The notes below the pieces were generated by a model. That model made no database searches, was not told the DNA's origin, and was given only the letters and a program-made list of their open reading frames with translations. A stretch of DNA of 64,000 nt from Piscibacillus halophilus (GTDB taxonomy: Bacteria > Bacillota > Bacilli > Bacillales > Alkalibacillaceae): positions 52,141-116,140 of the forward strand of contig NZ_FOES01000006.1 in NCBI RefSeq assembly GCF_900110685.1, written 5' to 3'. The translations under genes were made by a program, and so were the position numbers. This document shows positions 12,014 to 20,180 of the stretch, piece by piece (within the stretch, counting starts at the first letter, position 1; every line of letters starts with the position of its first letter).

Positions 12014-13297
12014 ATGCTTGATTTAAAGTACTTAAGGCAAAATTTTGATGAAGTAAAAGAAAAGCTAACACATCGTGGCGAAGATTTAACTGATCTGGAT
12101 CATTTTCAAGAATGGGATCAAAAAAGACGACAATACATTCAAGAGACAGAAGAATTAAAAGCTCGTCGAAATGAAGTATCTAAAGAAATCTCGCAACTGA
12201 AAAAAGAGAAAAAAGATGCGGATCACCTCATAAAAGAAATGCGTGAGGTTGGAGATCGAATTAAAGAAATTGACCATCAATTAAAAGAAGTTGAGGAAAA
12301 GCTAAACGAACTATTGCTATCAATTCCAAACATCCCTCATGAGTCTACTCCAGTTGGTGAAACGGAAGACGATAATGTTGAAATACGTAAATGGGGGGAT
12401 GTTCGTGAGTTTGATTTTGAAGAAAAACCTCACTGGGATGTCGCAACAGACTTAGACATCGTTGATTTTGAACGAGCATCTAAAGTCACTGGAAGTCGTT
12501 TCGCATTTTACAAAGGTATAGGTGCAAGATTAGAACGCGCACTGATAAACTTTATGATGGATTATCAAGTTGATGAACATGGTTATCAAGAAATGATGCC
12601 TCCACAAATCGTAAATAGTGAAAGCTTAAAAGGGACGGGTCAATTCCCTAAATTTACAGAAGATGTGTTTAAACTAGAAGATTGGGATTATTATTTAATT
12701 CCAACAGCTGAGGTGCCTGTGACCAACTTCCATCGCGATGAAATTTTATCAGTGGATGATTTACCGAAAAAATTCGCTGCTTATAGTGCCAATTTCCGTT
12801 CTGAAGCAGGGTCTGCAGGTCGTGATACAAGAGGGTTAATTCGTCAACATCAGTTTAATAAGGTCGAACTAGTTCATGTCGTTAAGCCAGAAGATTCATA
12901 TGATACCTTAGAAGAATTAACAGGACATGCTGAGAAAATTCTTCAACTTCTAAAACTACCTTATCGTGTTATGAGCATGTGTACTGGTGACTTAGGATTT
13001 ACAGCAGCTAAAAAGTACGATATTGAAGTTTGGATGCCAAGTAATGATACTTACCGTGAAATTTCTTCTTGTTCAAATTTTGAAGCGTTCCAAGCAAGAC
13101 GTGCAGGTATTCGCTTCCGTCGTGAAGCTAAGGGAAAGCCTGAATTTGTTCATACGTTAAATGGATCTGGACTTGCAGTTGGTCGTACAGTAGCGGCTAT
13201 TCTTGAAAATTATCAGGAAGCGGATGGGTCTGTCACGATCCCTGAAGTTTTACGTCCTTACATGGGTAATAAAGAGAGAATTGAGTCAAAGAAATAA
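12014..13297 (+). CDS. serS: Seryl-tRNA synthetase
   Basis: Class II aminoacyl-tRNA synthetase charging tRNA-Ser. 427 aa (B. subtilis 425). N-terminal long antiparallel coiled coil (about residues 25-105, tRNA-binding arm), then class II core with motif 2 ([21 protein letters not shown]) and motif 3 ([15 protein letters not shown]). ATG at 12014 follows AAGGAGG. It is controlled by the Ser T-box upstream and lies next to a tRNA-Ser gene, the product of which it charges. Confidence 0.98.
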   Translation: MLDLKYLRQNFDEVKEKLTHRGEDLTDLDHFQEWDQKRRQYIQETEELKARRNEVSKEISQLKKEKKDADHLIKEMREVGDRIKEIDHQLKEVEEKLNELLLSIPNIPHESTPVGETEDDNVEIRKWGDVREFDFEEKPHWDVATDLDIVDFERASKVTGSRFAFYKGIGARLERALINFMMDYQVDEHGYQEMMPPQIVNSESLKGTGQFPKFTEDVFKLEDWDYYLIPTAEVPVTNFHRDEILSVDDLPKKFAAYSANFRSEAGSAGRDTRGLIRQHQFNKVELVHVVKPEDSYDTLEELTGHAEKILQLLKLPYRVMSMCTGDLGFTAAKKYDIEVWMPSNDTYREISSCSNFEAFQARRAGIRFRREAKGKPEFVHTLNGSGLAVGRTVAAILENYQEADGSVTIPEVLRPYMGNKERIESKK

Positions 13298-13317
13298 CGA
13301 AGCTATATTTTATTGTG

Positions 13318-13348
13318 CTGTCCCAAAAGTCTTTGGGACAGTTTTTTT
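13318..13348 (+). terminator. Intrinsic terminator after serS
   Basis: CTGTCCCAAA (13318-13327) pairs with TTTGGGACAG (13332-13341), followed by seven Ts. Confidence 0.9.
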
Positions 13349-13429
13349 ATTAATTTATAGAAGGTTACAGTCCATTTATTTAGGATTATGAAGTTAAAAA
13401 GACAGAAAATAAAAAAATTAGCTTAACAT

Positions 13430-13459
13430 GTTGCGAACTGTCGATTCGTGTGATATATT
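13430..13459 (+). promoter_or_regulatory. Promoter of tRNA-Ser
   Basis: TTGCGA (13430-13435), 18-bp spacer, extended -10 TGA-TATATT (13451-13459). The predicted start is about 13 nt before the mature tRNA 5' end. Confidence 0.5.
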
Positions 13460-13478
13460 TATTTTTGTCAGCTCAAAC

Positions 13479-13571
13479 GGAGGAGTACCCAAGTCCGGCT
13501 GAAGGGAGCGGTCTTGAAAACCGCCAGGGGCTTCACGGCCCGCGGGGGTTCGAATCCCTCCTCCTCCGCCA
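13479..13571 (+). tRNA. tRNA-Ser (anticodon UGA)
   Basis: 93 nt including encoded CCA. Acceptor GGAGGAG (13479-13485) pairs with CTCCTCC (13561-13567), discriminator G, CCA at 13569-13571. Anticodon loop CTTGAAA (13513-13519) gives TGA at 13515-13517, reading UCA-type Ser codons. A long variable arm (CAGGGGCTTCACGGCCCG region) and T loop TTCGAAT mark it as a class II tRNA. Same location as the tRNA-Ser after serS in B. subtilis. Confidence 0.97.
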
Positions 13572-13590
13572 TACATATCATAAACATGAC

Positions 13591-13619
13591 AATGGTTACG
13601 TAAAAGTAGCCATTTTTTT
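13591..13619 (+). terminator. Terminator after tRNA-Ser
   Basis: AATGGTTAC (13591-13599) pairs with GTAGCCATT (13606-13614) with one G-U pair, followed by a seven-T run. Confidence 0.75.
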
Positions 13620-13692
13620 ATGCCCTTTTTTGGATAATATAACAAAAATATCAAATAATAAGCTAAAAAGTGCACAGGGAGCACGAGAAGTT

Positions 13693-14613
13693 ATGAAATC
13701 TCAAAAAAGTTGGCGTATATGGGTTATGTCTGATAACAGACAGATCCGACATTATTCATTATCGAAAATAATGGTTTGTAGTTTATCTATAATACTGATC
13801 ATATTCGTTTTAAGTGTTGGAATGATGATTTATTTCATCAATCTTCTATCTGATAGAAATCAAGCTTTGAGGATTTCTTTGAGCGATACGCAACAACAAC
13901 TAGAACAATATGATGAAGATCGGCATGTAATTGAAAATCAATTGGCCGAATTACGTTTATTAGAGAGTGAATTTCTAGATTTAATCGCGACGTTGAATCC
14001 AGAACGAATAGCTCAATACTCAGATGGGCCACAAGGTGGAGTCGATACAGAGTCTGCTAAGTCTGGGATTGTTAAATCTTCAACTCTAGATCCTATTTCG
14101 GGACGAGACTTATCAGAAATAAAAGGTGAGATTCCTCAACTCGTAGCTAGTTATAAAACAGCTGTTAAACAAATATCTAATGTAAAAGAGGATTTAAAAC
14201 AAACACCAGTTGATTGGCCTGCTGATACTGATGTTGTGACATCAGAATTTGGTTATCGTTCGGACCCTTTTACAAGTACTGAATCGTTTCACAGTGGCAT
14301 TGATTTAGCTGGACCCTTAGGAACAGAAATTTATGCGACGGGCGACGGTGTGGTCGAAATAGCAGGACATGAAGGATCATACGGTCAATCGATTCTTATC
14401 AATCATCGTGACTCCTACCAAACGCGTTATAGTCATTTGTCTAGAATATTAGTAAGTCGTGGAGATAAGGTTAAGCAGGGGCAATTAATTGGGTTAATGG
14501 GGTCGACAGGAAGAAGCACAGGCGTTCATCTCCATTATGAGATTATTAAAGATGGGGAACGTGTGGATCCATACCCATTTATGACATTTATTCAACGAGC
14601 ATTACATGAATAG
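13693..14613 (+). CDS. Membrane-anchored M23 (LytM-type) peptidoglycan endopeptidase
   Basis: 306-aa cell-wall hydrolase candidate. Cytoplasmic basic N-terminus, one transmembrane helix (about 27-50), a coiled-coil stretch (about 55-100), a spacer and a C-terminal M23 domain with complete Zn site: His200 and Asp204 (FHSGIDLA), then His279 and His281 (GVHLHYEI). The active site is intact, unlike SpoIIQ. The frame is open back through the tRNA gene; ATG at 13693, with AGGGAG 11 nt upstream, is the sensible start. Not present at this locus in B. subtilis; physiological role unknown. Confidence 0.88.
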   Translation: MKSQKSWRIWVMSDNRQIRHYSLSKIMVCSLSIILIIFVLSVGMMIYFINLLSDRNQALRISLSDTQQQLEQYDEDRHVIENQLAELRLLESEFLDLIATLNPERIAQYSDGPQGGVDTESAKSGIVKSSTLDPISGRDLSEIKGEIPQLVASYKTAVKQISNVKEDLKQTPVDWPADTDVVTSEFGYRSDPFTSTESFHSGIDLAGPLGTEIYATGDGVVEIAGHEGSYGQSILINHRDSYQTRYSHLSRILVSRGDKVKQGQLIGLMGSTGRSTGVHLHYEIIKDGERVDPYPFMTFIQRALHE

Positions 14614-14619
14614 ACAAAC

Positions 14620-14655
14620 AAAAAGGCCTGTTCAACTTTATGAACAGGCCTTTTT
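14620..14655. terminator. Bidirectional terminator
   Basis: Fifteen-bp perfect stem AAAAAGGCCTGTTCA (14620-14634) with TGAACAGGCCTTTTT (14641-14655). The A-run and T-run flanks let it serve both the + strand M23 gene and the - strand dck gene. Confidence 0.92.
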
Positions 14656-14656
14656 A

Positions 14657-15328
14657 CTACGCTTTAATATAATTTCGAGATGTTTGAATGAAATGGCCAA
14701 TGCGTTCTAATATTGGCTCAATGGATTGCTCAGGATTAAATAGATCATAATCATTAATATTGATTCGCATGACAGGGCACGTATTGAAATTATTAACCCA
14801 ATCTTCGTAGCGGTCATACATTTCGCGCCAATATTCTATAGGCGTATCCTGCTCCATTTTCCTACCACGACTTTTAAGGCGATCAACCACATCATCAAAA
14901 GAACCTTCTAGATAGATTAATAAATCCGGATGAGGGAAATATGGTGTCATCACCATAGCATCAAATAGGCTCTTATAAGTATTATAATCTGTCTCCGTCA
15001 TCGTACCTTTTTCTCGGTGCATTTTAGCAAATATGCCGGTATCTTCGTATATCGAACGATCTTGAACAAATCCCCCACCGTATTCAAAGATTCTTTTTTG
15101 CTCTTTAAAACGTTCTGCTAAGAAATATACTTGTAGGTGGAAACTCCAACGTTCAAAGTCTTTATAAAATTTATCTAAATAAGGATTGCCATCAACCTTT
15201 TCAAAAGATGTACGAAAGCCAAGTGCATCGGCTAAGGCGTTCGTCATCGTTGATTTTCCAACCCCAACCGTTCCGGCGATGGTAATGACGGCATCGCTTG
15301 GTATACCGTATTGGTCATAAATAGTCAT
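14657..15328 (-). CDS. dck: Deoxyadenosine/deoxycytidine kinase
   Basis: Deoxynucleoside kinase of the dNK family, phosphorylating deoxycytidine and deoxyadenosine with ATP or GTP for salvage. 223 aa; P-loop GTVGVGKST near residue 19, FERWSFHLQVYFLAERFKEQK and GGGFVQDRSIYEDTGIFA (substrate-site ED/DR motifs), lid RLKSRGRKME. It matches B. subtilis Dck closely, including MVMTPYFPHPD. Its ATG overlaps the dgk stop by ATGA, so the two are translationally coupled. Confidence 0.95.
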   Translation of the reverse strand: MTIYDQYGIPSDAVITIAGTVGVGKSTMTNALADALGFRTSFEKVDGNPYLDKFYKDFERWSFHLQVYFLAERFKEQKRIFEYGGGFVQDRSIYEDTGIFAKMHREKGTMTETDYNTYKSLFDAMVMTPYFPHPDLLIYLEGSFDDVVDRLKSRGRKMEQDTPIEYWREMYDRYEDWVNNFNTCPVMRININDYDLFNPEQSIEPILERIGHFIQTSRNYIKA

Positions 15329-15972
15329 GTTACTACTTCTCCTTTATGAATATGCTTTTCAACAACTGATAAAATATGATCCAAATCTTCCTGATGTTTG
15401 ATAAAATCCAGGTTGTCTCCATTTAAACGAATCACTGGAATATCGGGATTATTAGCTTCAAATTCATTCATAAACTGATCATAATCCTTTGATAATTGCT
15501 TTAAGTATTCAGGTTGAATATTTTTCTCAACCTCTCTACCGCGCTTTCGAATCCGCTCTAATAAGGTATCCAAGCTCGCGTGTAAGTAAATCATGACATT
15601 CGGTTTTGGCATGTCATTCGTTAAGATATGAAAAATTTGTTCATATTTATAGAATTGATCAGCGTTTAATGTACGCTTGGCGAAGATCATATTTTTGTAT
15701 ATATGATAATCAGACACAACGGGTTTGTCTTGTTTTAAATAGTGTTTTTCTATATCTTCAAGTTGTTTATATCGATTGCATAAGAAAAACATCTCCGTCT
15801 GAAAACTCCATTCCTCAATATTGTCATAAAATTTACCTAAAAAAGGGTTTTCTTCAACAATTTCTTTGAGTAGATGGAAGTAAAAGTGCTGTGCAATTTT
15901 ATTGGATAAAGAGGTTTTCCCGACGCCAATAGGGCCCTCTACAGCAATAAAAGGTACATGGTATTCCCCCAT
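15325..15972 (-). CDS. dgk: Deoxyguanosine kinase
   Basis: Purine deoxynucleoside kinase (salvage of deoxyguanosine). 215 aa; P-loop EGPIGVGKTS near residue 13, EEWSFQTEMFFLCNRYKQLEDIE and PVVSDYHIYKNMIFA typical of the Dgk subgroup, lid RIRKRGREVE. Paralogue of and operon partner to dck. RBS GGAGGAG lies before the ATG. The upstream intergenic space is shared with the divergent cotZ-like gene. Confidence 0.95.
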   Translation of the reverse strand: MGEYHVPFIAVEGPIGVGKTSLSNKIAQHFYFHLLKEIVEENPFLGKFYDNIEEWSFQTEMFFLCNRYKQLEDIEKHYLKQDKPVVSDYHIYKNMIFAKRTLNADQFYKYEQIFHILTNDMPKPNVMIYLHASLDTLLERIRKRGREVEKNIQPEYLKQLSKDYDQFMNEFEANNPDIPVIRLNGDNLDFIKHQEDLDHILSVVEKHIHKGEVVT

Positions 15973-16087
15973 ATAGACTCCTCCAATGACATATCTTTTC
16001 TATTATTCCATGATAACAAATTTCGACTCTGAATTGGATGATTTTCCATACATTTTAAAATTCCATAAATATCTAGCATTAACCTAT

Positions 16088-16114
16088 ACACTTTTTATCA
16101 TCTGACATATTTTA
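16088..16114 (+). promoter_or_regulatory. Candidate sigma-K promoter of cotZ-like gene
   Basis: AC at 16088-16089, 16-bp spacer, CATATTTTA (16106-16114), matching the sigma-K pattern AC-N16/17-CATANNNTA. It lies 32 bp before the coat-protein start, fitting late mother-cell expression. Confidence 0.5.
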
Positions 16115-16145
16115 TAGTGAACAAAGAAAAGAGAGGTGAAATTAA

Positions 16146-16724
16146 ATGTTTGAGGATGACTTCACAAAAGATCTTGATTGTAAAAATAATAAGTGTGTCT
16201 GTAAAACAGTAGCTAAAATTGCAGCAGCACAAGATGAGGTAGCAGATCGCGATCGTGGTTGTGACACAGGTTGTAAACAATCGGTTAAAGATTTATTATC
16301 TCCAACCGCACAACCTAACGGTGACAATGACACAGTTCCATTTATCTTATACTGTAAAGGAGATTGCGGTCCATTCATAGGGCAAAGCGTTGTAACAAAC
16401 CAAGTTGGTATGGATACTGTCTTTAACTGTTTAGAAACTCCAATCTTCCGTGTAAGTAAGGTGAAAAAGGACTGCTGTGCAGAATTAGAATTACTACTAC
16501 CTGTTACTGAAGGAGGTAGTACACCTGGACCAGGCGGTGACGATGTTTGTGACTTTTTCCCTGGAAACAGTATAAGAAACTTCCAACGAACTGGTGTTTG
16601 TATTACTGTAGATTTATGTGAATTTTTGGCCATTGCATGCTTAGACCCAGTAAGATCTCTACCAGTATCAGAATGGAACTGTGGCGGCGGTGGCGGTGGA
16701 GCAGCATCTAGAAACCACGATTAA
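16146..16724 (+). CDS. Spore coat protein, CotZ/CotY (ExsY) family
   Basis: 192-aa Cys-rich protein of the CotY/CotZ/ExsY family, which self-assembles into the outer coat crust or exosporium basal layer through disulfide and zinc-dependent contacts. Evidence: N-terminal C.C.TV..I..AQD.VADRD.GC.TGC..S...LLSP, then PF.LYCKG.CGPF.G, ETPIFRV..V...CCA.LELL and a CVTVDLCEF-like block; a Gly-rich WNCGGGGGG tail. ATG with GAGAGGTG upstream. It stands alone rather than in a cotVWXYZ cluster. The paralogue name cannot be fixed from sequence alone. Confidence 0.88.
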   Translation: MFEDDFTKDLDCKNNKCVCKTVAKIAAAQDEVADRDRGCDTGCKQSVKDLLSPTAQPNGDNDTVPFILYCKGDCGPFIGQSVVTNQVGMDTVFNCLETPIFRVSKVKKDCCAELELLLPVTEGGSTPGPGGDDVCDFFPGNSIRNFQRTGVCITVDLCEFLAIACLDPVRSLPVSEWNCGGGGGGAASRNHD

Positions 16725-16728
16725 TTCT

Positions 16729-16768
16729 AAAACTGATGCCGATTTTTATCGGTATCAGTTTTTTTTAT
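16729..16768 (+). terminator. Terminator after cotZ-like gene
   Basis: AAACTGATGCCGAT arm (16730-16743) pairs with ATCGGTATCAGTTT (16748-16761), allowing one mismatch, followed by an eight-T run. Confidence 0.88.
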
Positions 16769-16770
16769 GT

Positions 16771-16799
16771 TTGACAAAATACCTATAGGGGTATAGGAT
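16771..16799 (+). promoter_or_regulatory. cstR promoter with CstR operator
   Basis: TTGACA (16771-16776), 17-bp spacer, TAGGAT (16794-16799). The spacer is occupied by the palindromic operator ATACC-N6-GGTAT (16779-16794), so bound repressor would block RNA polymerase. The same operator occurs before tusA, the dsrE-like gene and the CstB-like gene, implying autoregulation by CstR. Confidence 0.75.
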
Positions 16800-16874
16800 G
16801 TATATGTAACGTCATAAATGACAATATTAATTTTGCGTTGTATCATAGTAAATAAGTGAGAGGAGGTAATCATG

Positions 16875-17135
16875 ATGGAATACGATGCAAAGGTTAAGAA
16901 TAGAGTAAAACGATTGGAAGGTCAATTACGAGGTGTCCTTCGCATGATGGAAGAAGGAGCAGATTGTAAAGATGTGATTACCCAATTATCTGCAAGCCGT
17001 ACAGCGATTGATCGTACAATTGGAGTTGTTGTAAGTAACAACCTCATCGAATGTGTTCAAGAAGCGAATGAAAATGGTGAGGAAACAGAAGATAAAGTTA
17101 AAGAAGCGGTTAACCTGCTTGTTAAAAGCCGTTAA
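16875..17135 (+). CDS. cstR: CsoR/RcnR-family repressor, CstR type (persulfide sensor)
   Basis: 86-aa all-helical DUF156 repressor. With the start at 16875 (8 nt after AGGAGG; an ATG at 16872 is also possible) the two cysteines fall at 31 and 60, exactly the CstR sensing pair. The copper ligand His found four residues before the second Cys in CsoR is Asn here (NNLIEC), which argues against copper sensing. Persulfides should form a di- or polysulfide bridge between subunits and release DNA. Neighbours are all sulfur-transfer genes, supporting the call. Confidence 0.9.
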   Translation: MEYDAKVKNRVKRLEGQLRGVLRMMEEGADCKDVITQLSASRTAIDRTIGVVVSNNLIECVQEANENGEETEDKVKEAVNLLVKSR

Positions 17136-17156
17136 CAAAAAAATAATTTTAAACTG

Positions 17157-17199
17157 TTGACGGATTAATTTTTATAAGTTAATATACCCCATAGGGTAT
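17157..17199 (+). promoter_or_regulatory. tusA promoter with CstR operator
   Basis: TTGACG (17157-17162), 17-bp spacer, TAATAT (17180-17185). The operator ATACC-N6-GGTAT (17184-17199) overlaps the end of the -10 and the start region. Confidence 0.7.
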
Positions 17200-17235
17200 T
17201 AAAAATACTAAAATATTTCTTAGGAGGAATTTTTC

Positions 17236-17463
17236 ATGGATATTAACAAAACTTTAGATGCAAAAGGTCTAGCATGCCCAATGCCAATTGTAAAAACTAA
17301 AAAAGCAATCGGTGACATCGAAAGCGGTCAGATCTTAGAAGTAGTTGCTACAGACGCAGGTGCTAAGAGTGACTTAACAGCATGGTGCAAGTCTTCAGGT
17401 CATGAGCTAGTTGACATGAACGAGGATGACGGCGTATTTACGTTCTATATTAAAAAAGGTTAA
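17236..17463 (+). CDS. TusA-like sulfur carrier protein
   Basis: 75-aa TusA/SirA-family protein that carries sulfane sulfur as a persulfide on the Cys of the CPxP motif (Cys14, GLACPMPIV). The remainder (KK.I..I..GQ.LEV.ATDAGAKSDL.AWCKSSGHEL) is the compact two-layer fold; a second Cys is present near residue 55. Part of the cst-type cluster, where it would relay persulfide between rhodaneses and the dioxygenase. RBS TAGGAGG. Confidence 0.92.
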   Translation: MDINKTLDAKGLACPMPIVKTKKAIGDIESGQILEVVATDAGAKSDLTAWCKSSGHELVDMNEDDGVFTFYIKKG

Positions 17464-17480
17464 TTTTTTTAGTTTATTAA

Positions 17481-17496
17481 ATACCTATACGGGTAT
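17481..17496 (+). promoter_or_regulatory. CstR operator before dsrE-like gene
   Basis: Palindrome ATACC-TATACG-GGTAT in the 98-bp tusA/dsrE gap. No clear -35 box is visible. An inverted repeat GAGGTAG (17507-17513)/CTACCTC (17525-17531) lies between it and the gene. Confidence 0.65.
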
Positions 17497-17561
17497 AAGT
17501 AATTGTGAGGTAGTCATTAAAAGGCTACCTCCCTCAAAAAACAATCGGGAGGAGATTTAAC

Positions 17562-18041
17562 ATGGCTGAAAACAAAAAGACAAATATCATCTTATTCAGC
17601 GGTGAGTACGATAAAGCTATGGCAGCTTATATTATTGCAAACGGTGCTGCTGCATACGATCATGACGTAACGATTTTTCACACATTCTGGGGGTTAAACG
17701 CGTTACGTAAAGATGAAAAACTACAACCAAAGAAATCATTTATGGAAAAAATGTTTGGTAAAATGATGCCTCGTGGGGCAGACAACATGCCATTATCTAA
17801 AATGCAGTTCTTAGGTATGGGACCTAAGATGATTAAAGGTGTTATGAAAAAGCACAATGCGATGCCGTTACCAGACTTAATCGACATGGCAAAAGAGCAA
17901 GACATTACATTACTTGCTTGTACGATGACAATGGATTTATTAGGTCTTAAAAAAGAAGAACTTTTAGATGATATCGAATATGGTGGTGTAGCTGCTTATA
18001 TCGCTGAAGGTGAAGACGGCGCCATCAACCTATTTATTTAA
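17562..18041 (+). CDS. DsrE/DsrF-like peroxiredoxin-family sulfur-transfer protein
   Basis: 159-aa DsrE-superfamily protein (DrsE-like group): N-terminal ILFSGEYDKAMAAYIIANGAAAYDHDVTIFHTFWGL, a Met-rich middle (MEKMFGKMMPRG..NMPLSKMQFLGMGPKMIK) and the conserved Cys120 in LLACTMTMDLLGLKKEEL, the likely persulfide-carrying residue. In Staphylococcus aureus the CstA protein fuses rhodanese, TusA and DsrE modules; here the DsrE module is a separate gene. The middle segment may mediate membrane or partner contact, which is inference. Confidence 0.88.
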   Translation: MAENKKTNIILFSGEYDKAMAAYIIANGAAAYDHDVTIFHTFWGLNALRKDEKLQPKKSFMEKMFGKMMPRGADNMPLSKMQFLGMGPKMIKGVMKKHNAMPLPDLIDMAKEQDITLLACTMTMDLLGLKKEELLDDIEYGGVAAYIAEGEDGAINLFI

Positions 18042-18058
18042 TCAAGGAGGTACTCAAC

Positions 18059-18358
18059 ATGAAAACTATTGATTCGAAAACAGTACAAGAAAAGCTAGCA
18101 AATGGTGAAGAGTTAAACTTAATTGATGTTCGTGAAGTAGAGGAAGTTCAAGAAGGTAAGATTCCTGGTGCCGTTAATATTCCACTAGGTTTAATTGAGT
18201 TCCGTGAAAACGAATTAGATCAAAACAAAGAATATATTATGGTATGCCGTTCTGGCGGACGTAGTGGCCAAGCGACACAGTTTTTACAAACTAAGGGCTA
18301 TGACGTTACGAACATGGAAGGCGGAATGCTTAGCTGGGAAGGACCAGTTGAAAAATAA
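18059..18358 (+). CDS. Single-domain rhodanese sulfurtransferase
   Basis: 99-aa rhodanese with LIDVREVEEVQEGKIPGAVNIPLG and active-site loop Cys63 in VCRSGGRSG. It moves sulfane sulfur from persulfides or thiosulfate to acceptors. It lies 17 bp after the dsrE-like gene and 17 bp before the TusA-rhodanese gene, so the three form one transcript. RBS AAGGAGG. Confidence 0.93.
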   Translation: MKTIDSKTVQEKLANGEELNLIDVREVEEVQEGKIPGAVNIPLGLIEFRENELDQNKEYIMVCRSGGRSGQATQFLQTKGYDVTNMEGGMLSWEGPVEK

Positions 18359-18375
18359 TTATGGAGGGATCGTCT

Positions 18376-18945
18376 ATGACTAATATTAATGCTGATCATG
18401 TGTTAGATGCGAAAGGTCTTGCATGCCCAATGCCAATCGTTAAAACACGTAAAGAGATTGACAATGTAGAACCAGGAAAGGTTTTACTAATCGAAGCGAC
18501 TGACCAAGGTTCTAAAGCTGACTTAAAGGCTTGGGCGGAGCGTAGTGGTCATCAGTATTTAGGCACTGTTGAAGAAGGTGACGTCTTAAAGCATTATGTA
18601 CGCAAAGCTTCTGAAGGTGAGTCTGGAGAAGAAACTTCTTATGACCAGAAGGTAAATAACGATGACTTAAAGCAAAAATTAGATTCAGGTGACGTGACAG
18701 TTTTAGATGTACGTGAATCTGCGGAGTATGCGTTTGGTCATATTCCAAATGCGATTTCAATTCCATTTGGTGAATTAGAAGACCGTGCTAGTGAACTAAA
18801 ACAAGATGATGAAATTTATGTTGTATGTCGTACTGGAAACCGTAGTGACATGGCAGCGCAACTATTAAGAGAAAAAGGTTTTAATAAAGTTTACAATGTT
18901 GTCCCTGGTATGAGTGAATGGGATGGCGATGTTGAAAGTAAGTAA
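18376..18945 (+). CDS. TusA-rhodanese fusion protein (CstA-like)
   Basis: 189-aa two-domain sulfurtransferase: TusA domain (residues 1-76, Cys17 in GLACPMPIV) closely similar to the upstream tusA product, an acidic linker, then a rhodanese domain (about 85-189) with active Cys151 in VVCRTGNRSD. The frame is open to an ATG at 18361, but GGAGGG at 18363-18368 is the ribosome-binding site for the ATG at 18376. It resembles CstA without the DsrE module. Likely a persulfide relay feeding the CstB-like dioxygenase next door. Confidence 0.88.
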   Translation: MTNINADHVLDAKGLACPMPIVKTRKEIDNVEPGKVLLIEATDQGSKADLKAWAERSGHQYLGTVEEGDVLKHYVRKASEGESGEETSYDQKVNNDDLKQKLDSGDVTVLDVRESAEYAFGHIPNAISIPFGELEDRASELKQDDEIYVVCRTGNRSDMAAQLLREKGFNKVYNVVPGMSEWDGDVESK

Positions 18946-18975
18946 GGATTAAGGAAATTTTATTATGATTAAGTG

Positions 18976-19005
18976 AGGACTTGGTCCACTTCCAAGTTCT
19001 TTTAT
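18976..19005 (+). terminator. Intrinsic terminator before cstB-like gene
   Basis: AGGACTTGG (18976-18984) pairs with CCAAGTTCT (18992-19000, one G-U), followed by TTTATT. It implies separate transcription of the next gene. Confidence 0.65.
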
Positions 19006-19018
19006 TACCACAAAATTA

Positions 19019-19034
19019 ATACCGTAGGGGGTAT
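19019..19034 (+). promoter_or_regulatory. CstR operator overlapping cstB-like RBS
   Basis: ATACC-GTAGGG-GGTAT. The right half overlaps the ribosome-binding sequence AGGGGGT, and the ATG follows 6 nt later. No clear promoter hexamers were found between the terminator and this site. Confidence 0.65.
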
Positions 19035-19040
19035 AAAAAG

Positions 19041-20171
19041 ATGTCAGTTAAAACAATGAATGTACAAGAAATTGCAAAACGTGTTGTGAACAAAGAAGAT
19101 TTATTCGTATTAGATGTTCGTAATGAAGATGCTTTCGAAGATTGGAAAATGGAAGGAGACAACTTTGAGTATCTAAACGTACCTTACTTCGATTTAATCG
19201 AAGGAATTGAACCAATTCAAGATAAAGTACCAACAGATCGTGATGTAGCAGTTGTTTGTGCAAAAGGTGGTTCTTCTGAATTCGTCGCAGAGCAATTGGT
19301 TGAAGCTGGTTTTGACAATGTTTACTCAGTTGAAGGCGGTATGAAAGCGTGGAGTGAACACTTAGAGCCCATTAAAATCGCTGACTTAAAAGAAGGCGGT
19401 GAACTATACCAGTTCGTACGTCTAGGTAAGGGTTGCCTATCTTACATGGTCATCTCTGATGGTGAAGCGGCAACAATTGACGCTGTACGTATGGCAGATG
19501 TGTTCATCAACTTTGCTGAAGAAAAAGGTGCGAAGATCACACATGCATTCGATACGCACTTACACGCAGACCACATCTCTGGTGGACGTGAAATTGCGGA
19601 AAAAACAGGTGCAACGTATTGGTTACCACCAAAAGATGCAACTGAAGTACAGTTTGACTACAAACCATTAGAAGATGGCGAAGATGTACAAATCGGTTCT
19701 TCTAAAATCAGTGTCCAAGCTCTATATTCACCAGGACACACGATTGGTTCGACGTCATTCATCGTAGACGATCAATATCTAATGTCTGGCGATATTCTAT
19801 TTGTTGATTCAATTGGACGCCCAGACTTAGCAGGTCTTGCAGAAGACTGGGTTGGCGATTTACGCGAGACTTTATACAAACGTTATAAAGACTTATCGGA
19901 TGAATTAGTTGTGTTACCAGCACATTATATGACAAATGATGAAATAAACGAGGATGGTTCAGTTGGTAAAAAACTTGGTGAACTGTATCAAGAAAACCAC
20001 GGACTAAATGTGGAAGATGAGCAGGAATTCCGGCGCATGGTTACAGAAAACTTACCTCCACAGCCGAATGCGTACCAAGAGATCCGCGAAACGAACATGG
20101 GTAAAATTTCACCAGAAACTGAAAAGAAACGTGAGATGGAAATTGGCCCTAACCGTTGTGCGGTAAAGTAA
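19041..20171 (+). CDS. CstB-like persulfide dioxygenase with N-terminal rhodanese domain
   Basis: 376 aa. Rhodanese domain first (about 1-110, Cys73 in VVCAKGGSS), then an ETHE1/persulfide-dioxygenase-type metallo-beta-lactamase domain with HLHADH (173-178), the SPGHTIGS and [17 protein letters not shown] motifs and PAHY. These enzymes oxidise glutathione or low-molecular-weight thiol persulfide to sulfite at a mononuclear Fe, and the rhodanese makes thiosulfate. S. aureus CstB has the MBL part first and is longer (444 aa), so the domain order here is reversed. The C-terminus ends GPNRCAVK with Cys373, which could be a further sulfur carrier. Confidence 0.87.
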   Translation: MSVKTMNVQEIAKRVVNKEDLFVLDVRNEDAFEDWKMEGDNFEYLNVPYFDLIEGIEPIQDKVPTDRDVAVVCAKGGSSEFVAEQLVEAGFDNVYSVEGGMKAWSEHLEPIKIADLKEGGELYQFVRLGKGCLSYMVISDGEAATIDAVRMADVFINFAEEKGAKITHAFDTHLHADHISGGREIAEKTGATYWLPPKDATEVQFDYKPLEDGEDVQIGSSKISVQALYSPGHTIGSTSFIVDDQYLMSGDILFVDSIGRPDLAGLAEDWVGDLRETLYKRYKDLSDELVVLPAHYMTNDEINEDGSVGKKLGELYQENHGLNVEDEQEFRRMVTENLPPQPNAYQEIRETNMGKISPETEKKREMEIGPNRCAVK

Positions 20172-20180
20172 TTCATTTAA

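Noticed and set aside
13450..13692. Upstream extension of the M23 gene
   Set aside because: The extension reads through the tRNA-Ser gene and its terminator and lacks a ribosome-binding site; ATG 13693 is supported.
13693..14613. SpoIIQ
   Set aside because: SpoIIQ has a degenerate M23 site, while this protein keeps both His-x-x-x-Asp and His-x-His, and the locus differs.
16142..16633. 163-aa frame antisense to the cotZ-like gene
   Set aside because: Shadow of a clear Cys-rich coat protein; no RBS and no recognisable domains.
16875..17135. Copper-sensing CsoR
   Set aside because: The His of the Cys-His-Cys copper site is Asn, the cysteines are at CstR positions 31 and 60, and no copper ATPase or chaperone is adjacent.
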